Origin: an uncultured Eubacteriales bacterium
Lineage (GTDB): Bacteria; Bacillota; Clostridia; Oscillospirales; Feifaniaceae
Direction: 5' to 3'
DNA length: 7,531 nucleotides
Assembly (NCBI GenBank): GCA_902474785.1
Contig: CABRXB010000047.1
Span: 1 to 7,531 of the forward strand
Positions within the stretch are counted from its first letter, which is position 1. Every line of letters begins with the position of its first letter. The notes below the pieces were generated by a model. That model saw only the letters and a program-made list of their open reading frames with translations, had not been told where the DNA came from and searched no databases. Made by a program: the position numbers and the translations under genes. Positions 1 through 5,413 of the stretch are shown here, in pieces.

Positions 1-23
1 GTTGACAAGGGAGTGGGGTCATC

Positions 24-1226
24 GTGCCAAGTCGTGAAAATATGTATAAATATGCGGATGTTTTGATTCGCAGGGGCGTCAATCTTCAGCCGGGGCAAAT
101 GCTCTACATTGAGGCGCCTGCGGAGCAGGAGCTCTTTGTGAGCATCGTGGCGCAGGCTGCGTATGACGCGGGGGCGTCTGATGTTGGGGTGGTGTGGAAA
201 AGCAATTTGCTGGACCTTGTCAAGCTGTCGCAGCCCACGCTGCCTGAGAACACGCTGTTTCCCTGTGATTACGACGTGGTGGACTACTTTGCCGGAAACG
301 GCGCCGCCTTTTTGCGGCTTGAAAGTCCCGATTTGACCACCTTTGCCGACGTTCCCGCCGACCGCATCCAGAGAAAGGCCGTGGCCGATCGGGAGATTCG
401 TGTGCGCTACTCGAAAACTGCGCAGGGCGCAGGACAAAGCATCGCGGCGGTGCCCAGTGCAAACTGGGCCAAAGCTGTTTTCCCGGAGTTGCCGCTCGAG
501 CAGGCGATCGAAAAACTGTGGGATTGCGTGCTGGCCTGCACCCGCTGCACCGAGCAAGACCCCATCGCGGCCTGGGATGAATTTATCTTGCGCACCAATG
601 AGCGCAAACGCATTCTCAACGAGAAAAAATATGTTACCTTCCATTATAAGAGCGCGAAAACCGATCTGATGATGAGCCCCATCGACGACCAGAACTGGGG
701 CGGCGGCTGTATCGAGGTGCCGGGCGGCAAGGTTTACACGCCCAATGTACCGACCGAGGAGGTCTTCACCGTTCCCCACAAATACAAGGTCAACGGGGTG
801 GTGTGCTCGACCATGCCGCTCAACTTTCGCGGCAAGATTGTGGATGATTTTCGTCTGGTGCTCAAAGACGGCAAAGTGGTGGAGTATTCAGCCGCCGTCG
901 GCGAGGATATTTTGAAGAGCATTCTTGAGACCGACGAGGGCTCCTGCTATTTCGGAGAGATGGCGTTGGTCGATCAGAGATCGCCCATTGCAAGACAGGG
1001 CGTGATCTTCTACAACACGCTCTACGATGAAAACGCCTCCTGTCACATCGCGCTGGGTCTTGCCGGTGGTCCCAACATGACGCACGAGGAGCGTGAGGCG
1101 AAGGGCGTCAACCACTCCATTTTACATGTGGACTTCATGGTGGGCTCCGACGATATGCACATCAGAGGCCAGCGGGCCGACGGCGTCTGGGAGGATGTGT
1201 TTGTCAACGGACGCTGGGCCTGGTAA
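24..1226 (+). CDS. M29 family metallo-aminopeptidase (AmpS/AmpT/PepS-like)
   Basis: Predicted cytosolic dinuclear-metal aminopeptidase that removes N-terminal residues from peptides. The 400-residue product is close to the usual M29 length and looks complete. The N-terminal half has the family-like 'IEAPAEQELF' segment at about 29-38. The C-terminal catalytic half carries E246 (in 'TEEVFT'), E312 ('GEMALVD'), H341 ('CHIALG'), H368 and D370 ('HVDFMVG'). The 66- and 29-residue spacings of the first three equal those I recall for the metal ligands of Thermus AmpT. The Tyr that normally lies seven residues after the first His is Gly348 here. No signal peptide is visible. I chose the GTG at 24 because AAGGGAG lies about 10 bases upstream and the frame is closed by TGA at 3-5; ATG at 42 is the alternative. 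It is first in a co-directional run, 51 bases before the M42 peptidase gene. Family call is firm; substrate is unknown. Confidence 0.93.
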   Translation: MPSRENMYKYADVLIRRGVNLQPGQMLYIEAPAEQELFVSIVAQAAYDAGASDVGVVWKSNLLDLVKLSQPTLPENTLFPCDYDVVDYFAGNGAAFLRLESPDLTTFADVPADRIQRKAVADREIRVRYSKTAQGAGQSIAAVPSANWAKAVFPELPLEQAIEKLWDCVLACTRCTEQDPIAAWDEFILRTNERKRILNEKKYVTFHYKSAKTDLMMSPIDDQNWGGGCIEVPGGKVYTPNVPTEEVFTVPHKYKVNGVVCSTMPLNFRGKIVDDFRLVLKDGKVVEYSAAVGEDILKSILETDEGSCYFGEMALVDQRSPIARQGVIFYNTLYDENASCHIALGLAGGPNMTHEEREAKGVNHSILHVDFMVGSDDMHIRGQRADGVWEDVFVNGRWAW

Positions 1227-1263
1227 AAACCGCCGGGCGGGTCAAAGGTTGAAACAACAAGGG

Positions 1264-1271
1264 AAAGGAAG
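1264..1271 (+). promoter_or_regulatory. Ribosome binding site for the TTG-started M42 gene
   Basis: AAAGGAAG ends six bases before TTG at 1278, which is good spacing. The next in-frame ATG (1293) has no comparable site at the right distance, so this decides in favour of the TTG start. Confidence 0.6.
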
Positions 1272-1277
1272 ACGACT

Positions 1278-2363
1278 TTGACACAGGACAAAATGGACAA
1301 GGCCGCAGAGATTGTCATCCCCCAGATGGACAAAGAGGATATGGATTATATGCTTGGCCAACTGATGGCCCTGATGGAGATCGACAGTCCCTCGGGATAC
1401 ATTCGTGAAATTGAAGACTATCTGGCGCAGGAATTGAGCGCCCTTGGCTATGAGCCGCAGCGCCTTCGCAAGGGCGGCGTGGTCGCCCGCCTGGGCGGGC
1501 AGGGCGACGATGCGATGGTGCTCGCCCACGCCGACACGCTGGGCGCCGTGGTGCGCTCGATCAAGCCAAACGGCAGACTGATGATGGCCCCTGTTGGCGG
1601 CCTGTTCGCAGGCCACTGTGAGAGAGAGAACGTGCGCGTCACCACGCGCGACGGACGCAAATATACGGGCTTTATCGCCCGAACCAACGCCTCGCTGCAC
1701 ATCCAGAGCGAAGACGAGCTCATGGCCAAGGCCGACTACACCAAAAATGTGGAGATCGTGCTCGACGAGGATGTGCAGACCGAGCAGGACGTGCGCGCGC
1801 TGGGCATTCGCGCCGGCGACTTTGTGGCGCTCGATGCGCGCTGCATCGTCACGCCCTCGGGCTATATCAAGAGCCGGTTTCTCGACGACAAGGCCGCCGT
1901 TGCGGTGCTGCTCGCCTATGCGCGCCACCTGAGGGTTCGCCAGCTCACGCCAAAGCGCGCCGTCTGGGTTCACTTTACGCTGCATGAGGAGATTGGACAC
2001 GGTGCAACGGGCGGCGTTCCCGACTGCATCACCGAGGTTTTGGCCATGGATATGGGGTGCGTGGGCTCCTTCACCGAGGCGGGGGAGAAAAAGGTCTCCA
2101 TCTGCGCCAAGGACGCCTCCTTCCCCTATCACTATGATGTGGTGACAGATCTGATTGAGACGGCCGAGCGAGAGGGCCTCGACTATGCCGTTGACGTCTA
2201 TTACCCCCACTATGGCTCCGACGCCAACGCAACGCTGCGTTCGGGGCGCGATGTGCGCCACGGGCTGATCGGCCCCGGCGTGTACGGCTGTCACGACTAT
2301 GAGCGCACGCATGTTGACGCGCTGCAAAACACCTTTTTCCTGTTAAAAGCCTATTTCGCATAA
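1278..2363 (+). CDS. M42 family metallo-aminopeptidase (FrvX/YsdC/TET-like)
   Basis: Predicted cytosolic two-metal (Zn/Co type) aminopeptidase of the M42 family, whose members often form large peptide-trimming shells. The 361-residue length is typical. Expected landmarks occur in order: H84 and D86 in 'LAHADTLG', a PDZ-like insertion around 110-195 ('GDFVALD' near its end), bridging D203 in 'FLDDKAA', catalytic and metal Glu pair E237/E238 in 'HEEIGHGA', D258 in 'AMDMG', and a C-terminal His, probably H339 in 'GCHDYERTH' (H345 is the alternative). No signal peptide or membrane segment is seen. Start is TTG with a good Shine-Dalgarno; starting at ATG 1293 would remove only five residues. It follows the M29 gene by 51 bases and precedes the amidohydrolase by 48. 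Two unrelated aminopeptidases side by side suggest exhaustive peptide trimming. Substrate preference cannot be read from sequence. Confidence 0.92.
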   Translation: MTQDKMDKAAEIVIPQMDKEDMDYMLGQLMALMEIDSPSGYIREIEDYLAQELSALGYEPQRLRKGGVVARLGGQGDDAMVLAHADTLGAVVRSIKPNGRLMMAPVGGLFAGHCERENVRVTTRDGRKYTGFIARTNASLHIQSEDELMAKADYTKNVEIVLDEDVQTEQDVRALGIRAGDFVALDARCIVTPSGYIKSRFLDDKAAVAVLLAYARHLRVRQLTPKRAVWVHFTLHEEIGHGATGGVPDCITEVLAMDMGCVGSFTEAGEKKVSICAKDASFPYHYDVVTDLIETAEREGLDYAVDVYYPHYGSDANATLRSGRDVRHGLIGPGVYGCHDYERTHVDALQNTFFLLKAYFA

Positions 2364-2398
2364 AGCTGCCGGCGGCAAACACCGGCGCGAAGCAAGAG

Positions 2399-2406
2399 AG
2401 GAGAGG
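2399..2406 (+). promoter_or_regulatory. Strong ribosome binding site of the amidohydrolase gene
   Basis: AGGAGAGG stands 5-8 bases before ATG 2412. The N-terminus it sets ('MIALTGGKVVPVSG') is the standard beginning of a COG1228-type amidohydrolase, so the start is well supported. Confidence 0.6.
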
Positions 2407-2411
2407 TACAT

Positions 2412-3032
2412 ATGATTGCACTGACTGGCGGCAAGGTTGTCCCCGTTTCGGGCGCGCCGCTCGACAAGGCCACCGTGCTCGTGGAGGATGGTAAGATCAA
2501 GGCTGTTGGCGTCGACGTGGCGATTCCTGCCGACGCACAGGTCGTCGACGTGTCGGGCATGTGGGTCACCCCCGGTCTGATCGACGTGCACACGCACATT
2601 TCGGTCATGGGCGAGCCCGCCCCTGTCGACACCATGGACGGCAACGAGGGCTCGAGTCCCATCACGCCCCATCTGCGCGTGATCGACGCGCTGCACCCGC
2701 GCGACATCGGCATCACCGAGACGGTCAAGGCCGGCTTTACCACCTGCTACCCCGGCCCCGGCTCCGCCAACATCATCGGCGGCACCGGCACGGCCATCAA
2801 GCTGCGCACCGGCAAAACCATTGACGACATTATCATCCCCGGCACCGTGCAGATGAAGATGGCGCTGGGCGAGAACCCCAAGAAATTCTATGGCGAGATG
2901 AAAAAGCAGGCGCCCATGACCCGCATGATGACGGCGGCCATGCTGCGCGAGACGCTGACCGCCGCCGTTGAGTATTCGGATGCACTCCGTAAGGCGGAGA
3001 AAAGGGTGAAAAGCCCCCCAAGAAGGACATGA
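2412..3032 (+). CDS. Amidohydrolase (COG1228-like), N-terminal part of a frameshifted gene
   Basis: First 206 codons of a metal-dependent amidohydrolase related to imidazolonepropionase/dihydroorotase-type enzymes, which hydrolyse C-N bonds in cyclic or linear amides. The N-terminal beta-sandwich segment ('GGKVVPV', 'VEDGKIKAVG') leads into the barrel signature 'VTPGLIDVHTHIS', giving metal-binding H60 and H62. 'GFTTCYPGPGSANIIGG' near 110-126 and 'MALGENPKKFYGE' near 150-162 are subfamily-like. The frame then runs into non-homologous residues ('KRVKSPPRRT') and stops at TGA 3030-3032, whereas the next frame carries 'KGEKPPKKDMK', which fits the family. The rest of the enzyme, with the remaining metal ligands, is encoded by 3029-3574. 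Alone this piece lacks about half the barrel and should be inactive. It is either a pseudogene half, a sequencing indel, or one part of a recoded or two-chain enzyme; a recent indel is most likely. Confidence 0.85.
   Translation: MIALTGGKVVPVSGAPLDKATVLVEDGKIKAVGVDVAIPADAQVVDVSGMWVTPGLIDVHTHISVMGEPAPVDTMDGNEGSSPITPHLRVIDALHPRDIGITETVKAGFTTCYPGPGSANIIGGTGTAIKLRTGKTIDDIIIPGTVQMKMALGENPKKFYGEMKKQAPMTRMMTAAMLRETLTAAVEYSDALRKAEKRVKSPPRRT
2994..3032 (+). other. Frameshift junction with slippery-looking C run and ATGA overlap
   Basis: Reading passes from the frame of ATG 2412 to the frame of ATG 3029, which needs a -1 shift. Family-like sequence holds up to GCG GAG (2994-2999) in the first frame and resumes with AAG GGT GAA at 3002 in the second. 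Only two bases lie between, so loss of one base from the purine run 2997-3006 explains it (for example GAGGAAAAGG becoming GAGAAAAGG). Downstream, C_CCC_CCA (3014-3020) fits the X_XXY_YYZ form for -1 slippage, and ATG 3029 overlaps TGA 3030 as ATGA. AGAAGG (3021-3026) precedes that ATG by only two bases, too close for an ideal ribosome site. Confidence 0.75.
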
Positions 3033-3574
3033 AGCTGGCGGCGCTCGTACCCGCCGTGCGCGGCGAGATGAAGGTGCGCATTCACTGCCACCGCTGCGAC
3101 GACATCTACACCGCCATTCGCATCTCTGAGGAGTTTGGCCTCGATTTCACCATTGAGCACTGCACCGAGGGCTATATGATCGCCGATATTCTGGCCGAGA
3201 AAAAGATCCCCTGCGTGGTGGGCCCTCTGAACATGGGACTGCGCAAAAGAGAGATCTGGTATGCCGATCTCAACAACGCCAAGACGCTGCTCGAGGCGGG
3301 CGTGGAGTTCTCCTTTACAGAGGATTCCAGCGCCGGCACCAAGTGGCTGCCCATGCACATCGGCCTTTGCATCGGCAGAGGTCTGCCGGAGGAGGCGGCC
3401 ATGCGCGCCGTCACCATCAACCCGGCGCGCATTCTCGGTCTTCAAGACCGCGTTGGCACGCTGGAGGTCGGCAAGGATGCCGACATCGCCGTGTTCAACG
3501 GCAACCCCTTCCTCAACACCACGCTGTGCAAAGCCACCATGGTGGATGGAAACTGGGAGCACAACGAACTGTAG
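3029..3574 (+). CDS. Amidohydrolase (COG1228-like), C-terminal part of a frameshifted gene
   Basis: Continuation of the same amidohydrolase, 181 codons from ATG 3029 to TAG 3572-3574. It holds the second half of the metal-dependent barrel: 'IHCHRCDD' (H19, H21, R22), 'TIEHCTEG' (H44), and 'TEDSSAGTKWLP' (E98-D99) where the conserved metal-binding or catalytic Asp is expected. The C-terminus 'AVTINPARILGLQDRVG' and 'LEVGKDADIAVFNGNP' is the standard closing signature of this superfamily. Joined to the upstream part, the enzyme would be about 385 residues, a normal length. ATG 3029 is probably just an internal Met of the intact protein ('KKDMKLAAL'), so the true coding start is uncertain. The gap to the peptide-binding lipoprotein gene is 79 bases and contains a small hairpin. 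The reading frame remains open and conserved in character to its end, which argues that any mutation is recent or is a sequencing error. Confidence 0.85.
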   Translation: MKLAALVPAVRGEMKVRIHCHRCDDIYTAIRISEEFGLDFTIEHCTEGYMIADILAEKKIPCVVGPLNMGLRKREIWYADLNNAKTLLEAGVEFSFTEDSSAGTKWLPMHIGLCIGRGLPEEAAMRAVTINPARILGLQDRVGTLEVGKDADIAVFNGNPFLNTTLCKATMVDGNWEHNEL

Positions 3575-3596
3575 GAAACTTGCAACTGCTGCCCCG

Positions 3597-3612
3597 GCCT
3601 GAAGGTTCAGGC
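3597..3612 (+). promoter_or_regulatory. Small intercistronic hairpin before the binding-protein gene
   Basis: GCCTGAA (3597-3603) and TTCAGGC (3606-3612) are perfect reverse complements, giving a six- to seven-bp stem with a very tight loop. It is not followed by a T-run, so it is not an intrinsic terminator. Similar hairpins often sit upstream of binding-protein genes in transport operons, where they can protect the downstream mRNA; that role is an inference here. Confidence 0.4.
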
Positions 3613-3636
3613 TTGAATAAAACTTTCAAAAAAGTG

Positions 3637-3642
3637 AAGGAG
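3637..3642 (+). promoter_or_regulatory. Ribosome binding site of the solute-binding protein gene
   Basis: AAGGAG lies 11 bases before ATG 3654. Its first four bases fall in the right arm of a possible small hairpin (CTTTCA 3623-3628 with TGAAGG 3635-3640, one G-T wobble), which might partly mask it. Confidence 0.5.
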
Positions 3643-3653
3643 AGCAAAACACC

Positions 3654-5198
3654 ATGAAGACCAAGAAGTTACTGGCACTGCTCCTGGCGACCGTCATGCT
3701 GTGCGGCATCTTCGCCGCCTGCGGCAAGGACGGCGATGGGCAAACCGGCGACGGCAAGGACACGCTGGTTGTCGCCATCAACGGCGAGCCCACCAAGCTG
3801 ACCCCCTATCTCGAGACCTCCGGCAACAACACCATTGTGGAAATCCAGATTCTCGAGCCCCTGTTCCGCATGGACAACGAGGGCAACGTCCATCCCCTGC
3901 TGGCCGAGAGCTATGAGTATGAGGATGTGAGCACGCTTGTTGTCAAGCTCAAAGAGGGCGTCAAGTTCCACAATGGCGATCCCCTGACCGCCGACGAGGT
4001 TCTTTACACCTATCGCAAGTATGCCGAGCAGCCCTCCGGCGCCACCAACATCGCCATGATCGACACGGCAAACTCCTTTGCCCGTGACGAGAACACCGTT
4101 GTCTTCAAGCTCAACTACTCCTATGGGCCGCTGATCCGTCTGATGTCCACCACCCCCACTTGCATTGTCAGCTCCCGCGCTATCGAGGAGCTCGGTGAGG
4201 ACGGCTTCTCCCGCGCCCCCGTTGGCACCGGCCCCTACAAGATGGACAAGTGGGAGAGCGGCTCCTCTGTCAAGCTCGTTCGCAACGACGAGTACTGGGG
4301 TACCCCGGCCGTCACCCCCAACCTCGAATTCCGCGTCATCGTTGAGGCCACCAACCGCTGCATCGAGCTCGAGACCGGCTCGATCGACATCGCCATGGAT
4401 GTGCAGGCCAACGATATGACCCGCATCAAGGAGAACCCCGAGCTGACCCTGGTGCAGACCCCCGGCGTTGGCGTCACCATCGCCCGTATCAACAACTTTG
4501 CCGAGCCCCTGACCGATGCCCGTGTGCGCCTGGCGCTCATGAAGTCGATCGACCTCGACGCCGCTGTTGACGCCGTTTACGGCGGTATCGGCAAGCGCGC
4601 CTGGAACGGCACCGCCTCCACCATCTGGGGCTACGACGACACCTACTCCAAGGAGAACTACTCCTATGACCTTGAGGCTGCCAAGCAGCTCATGGTCGAT
4701 GCCGGCTATCCCGATGGCTTTGAACTCACCATTTTGACCTCGGACAACTCTGCCCGCGTGCTCTTTGCCGAGATCATGCAAAACCAGTGGAAGCAGCTTG
4801 GCATTGAGACCAAGGTTCAGGTTTTTGAGATCGGCACCTTCTTCGAGTATTTCCGCAAGGCTGACTACCAGATCTGCATGGTCTCGCTCAACAACGACAT
4901 GCAGGATCCCGACAACTCGCTCATGACCATGTTCCACACCGACATGTCCGAAGTTCCGGTCTACAGCAGAAGCGATGTCGACGAGCTGCTGGTCAGCGGC
5001 CGTCAGGAGACCGACGAGACCAGACGTCTTGAGATCTACAAGGAAGTGCAGCGCATTCTGCAAGAGGATGTCGCCGTGCTGCCCCTGGCCGAGCTCGACG
5101 TTGTCTCCGCCACCCGCGCCAACGTGACCGGCTTTGAGCCCATGGCCAACACCACCACCCGCTTTGCCACCGTCGGTTTTGCCGCGGCCGCCGAGTAA
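3654..5198 (+). CDS. Family 5 extracellular solute-binding lipoprotein (peptide-binding, Dpp/Opp-like)
   Basis: Predicted membrane-anchored lipoprotein that captures di-/oligopeptides or related ligands outside the cell for an importer. Residues 1-22 form a lipoprotein signal: basic 'MKTKK', a hydrophobic core, and the lipobox-like 'FAAC' with lipidated C23. A short polar Gly/Asp linker follows. The SBP_bac_5 hallmark lies around 82-120 ('LLAESYEYE', 'LKEGVKFHNGDPLTADEV'), followed by 'APVGTGPYKMDKW' near 187-199. The C-terminal part has the usual 'EVQRILQEDVAVLPLAE' segment. At 514 residues it is full length for the family. Codon choice is strongly C-ending (gcc, ccc, acc), more so than in the MFS gene, consistent with high expression. 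No ABC permease or ATPase genes flank it; the next gene encodes an MFS protein instead. Ligand is unknown; the two neighbouring aminopeptidase genes make a peptide the best guess. Confidence 0.93.
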   Translation: MKTKKLLALLLATVMLCGIFAACGKDGDGQTGDGKDTLVVAINGEPTKLTPYLETSGNNTIVEIQILEPLFRMDNEGNVHPLLAESYEYEDVSTLVVKLKEGVKFHNGDPLTADEVLYTYRKYAEQPSGATNIAMIDTANSFARDENTVVFKLNYSYGPLIRLMSTTPTCIVSSRAIEELGEDGFSRAPVGTGPYKMDKWESGSSVKLVRNDEYWGTPAVTPNLEFRVIVEATNRCIELETGSIDIAMDVQANDMTRIKENPELTLVQTPGVGVTIARINNFAEPLTDARVRLALMKSIDLDAAVDAVYGGIGKRAWNGTASTIWGYDDTYSKENYSYDLEAAKQLMVDAGYPDGFELTILTSDNSARVLFAEIMQNQWKQLGIETKVQVFEIGTFFEYFRKADYQICMVSLNNDMQDPDNSLMTMFHTDMSEVPVYSRSDVDELLVSGRQETDETRRLEIYKEVQRILQEDVAVLPLAELDVVSATRANVTGFEPMANTTTRFATVGFAAAAE

Positions 5199-5209
5199 GC
5201 GAGAAAACA

Positions 5210-5235
5210 GCAAAAAAGCCCTGACAGGGTTTTGC
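5210..5235 (+). terminator. Probable weak intrinsic terminator after the binding-protein gene
   Basis: CCC (5219-5221), loop TGACA and GGG (5227-5229) are flanked by an A-run (5212-5217) and TTTT (5230-5233), giving about a seven-bp stem with one G-T wobble and a short T tract. GC at each outer edge can also pair, with a bulge. It starts 12 bases after the TAA at 5196-5198. The A-run on the left gives it a bidirectional shape. The stem is short and the T tract only four bases, so termination is probably partial. Confidence 0.45.
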
Positions 5236-5260
5236 AACACCACCGGCACCCATCCAGAGC

Positions 5261-5301
5261 AAGGCATTTGCAAGGGCCGCCATCGGGCCTTCAAAATGCT
5301 T
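5261..5301 (+). repeat. Imperfect inverted repeat in the leader before the MFS gene
   Basis: Arms 5261-5278 and 5285-5301 can pair over 14 bp (AAG, CATTT, AAGG, CC) with one bulge, one two-base internal mismatch and one G-G mismatch, around the loop GCCATC. No T-run follows. It may be a structured leader or 3' end element; the function is not known. Confidence 0.4.
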
Positions 5302-5333
5302 CCAAAACAGGATTGCTGGACTGTCGCTCATGT

Positions 5334-5368
5334 CCTTTGAAGCCGCGGCGTCGCCGCGGCTTCAAAGG
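5334..5368 (+). repeat. 17-bp perfect inverted repeat with a single-base centre
   Basis: The left arm 5334-5350 (beginning CCTTTGAAGCC) and right arm 5352-5368 are exact reverse complements around T5351, with two further G-T wobbles possible outside (5332-5333 with 5369-5370). As RNA this would be a very stable hairpin with a loop of three to five bases. Neither strand shows a T-run after it, so it is not a standard intrinsic terminator. It lies 46 bases upstream of the probable MFS start, where it could act as an mRNA-protecting or attenuating structure, a palindromic operator, or a dispersed palindromic repeat. The sequence alone does not decide between these. Confidence 0.85.
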
Positions 5369-5402
5369 GTCATGGGGAAAAGATGGCCGGAATTTGATGA
5401 GC

Positions 5403-5407
5403 AGGAG
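5403..5407 (+). promoter_or_regulatory. Ribosome binding site that sets the MFS gene start
   Basis: AGGAG lies six bases before TTG 5414 and nine before TTG 5417, both in frame. The upstream in-frame ATGs at 5330 and 5372 have no properly spaced site, and starting at 5330 would place the long inverted repeat inside the coding sequence. Confidence 0.6.
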
Positions 5408-5413
5408 TGTCTT

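Noticed and set aside
2..7. TTGACA as a -35 promoter element
   Set aside because: The matching -10 would fall inside the first codons of the M29 gene and no TATAAT-like sequence is there; a chance match.
1230..1240. CCGCC-G-GGCGG dyad after the M29 gene
   Set aside because: Only five bp with a one-base centre and no T-run; too small in GC-rich DNA to call a terminator.
1242..2327. 361-codon minus-strand open frame opposite the M42 peptidase gene
   Set aside because: No recognisable domain and composition typical of an antisense shadow; the + strand frame carries all M42 motifs.
2368..2386. GCCGG/CCGGC dyad between the M42 and amidohydrolase genes
   Set aside because: Five bp with a nine-base loop and no T-run; likely chance in GC-rich sequence.
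2888..3562. 224-codon minus-strand open frame across the frameshift junction
   Set aside because: Spans the amidohydrolase region without any family-like motif; explained as a shadow of the real gene.
3580..3618. Promoter before the lipoprotein gene (TTGCAA 3580-3585 with TTGAAT 3613-3618)
   Set aside because: Spacing is 27 bases, far from the 16-18 needed, and the hexamers are poor matches.
3669..5294. 541-codon open frame on the minus strand opposite the lipoprotein gene
   Set aside because: Its product is a low-complexity Gly/Val/Leu/Asp-rich sequence with no recognisable domain, as expected from the antisense of a GC-rich, C-ending-codon gene. The + strand gene has a clear family assignment.
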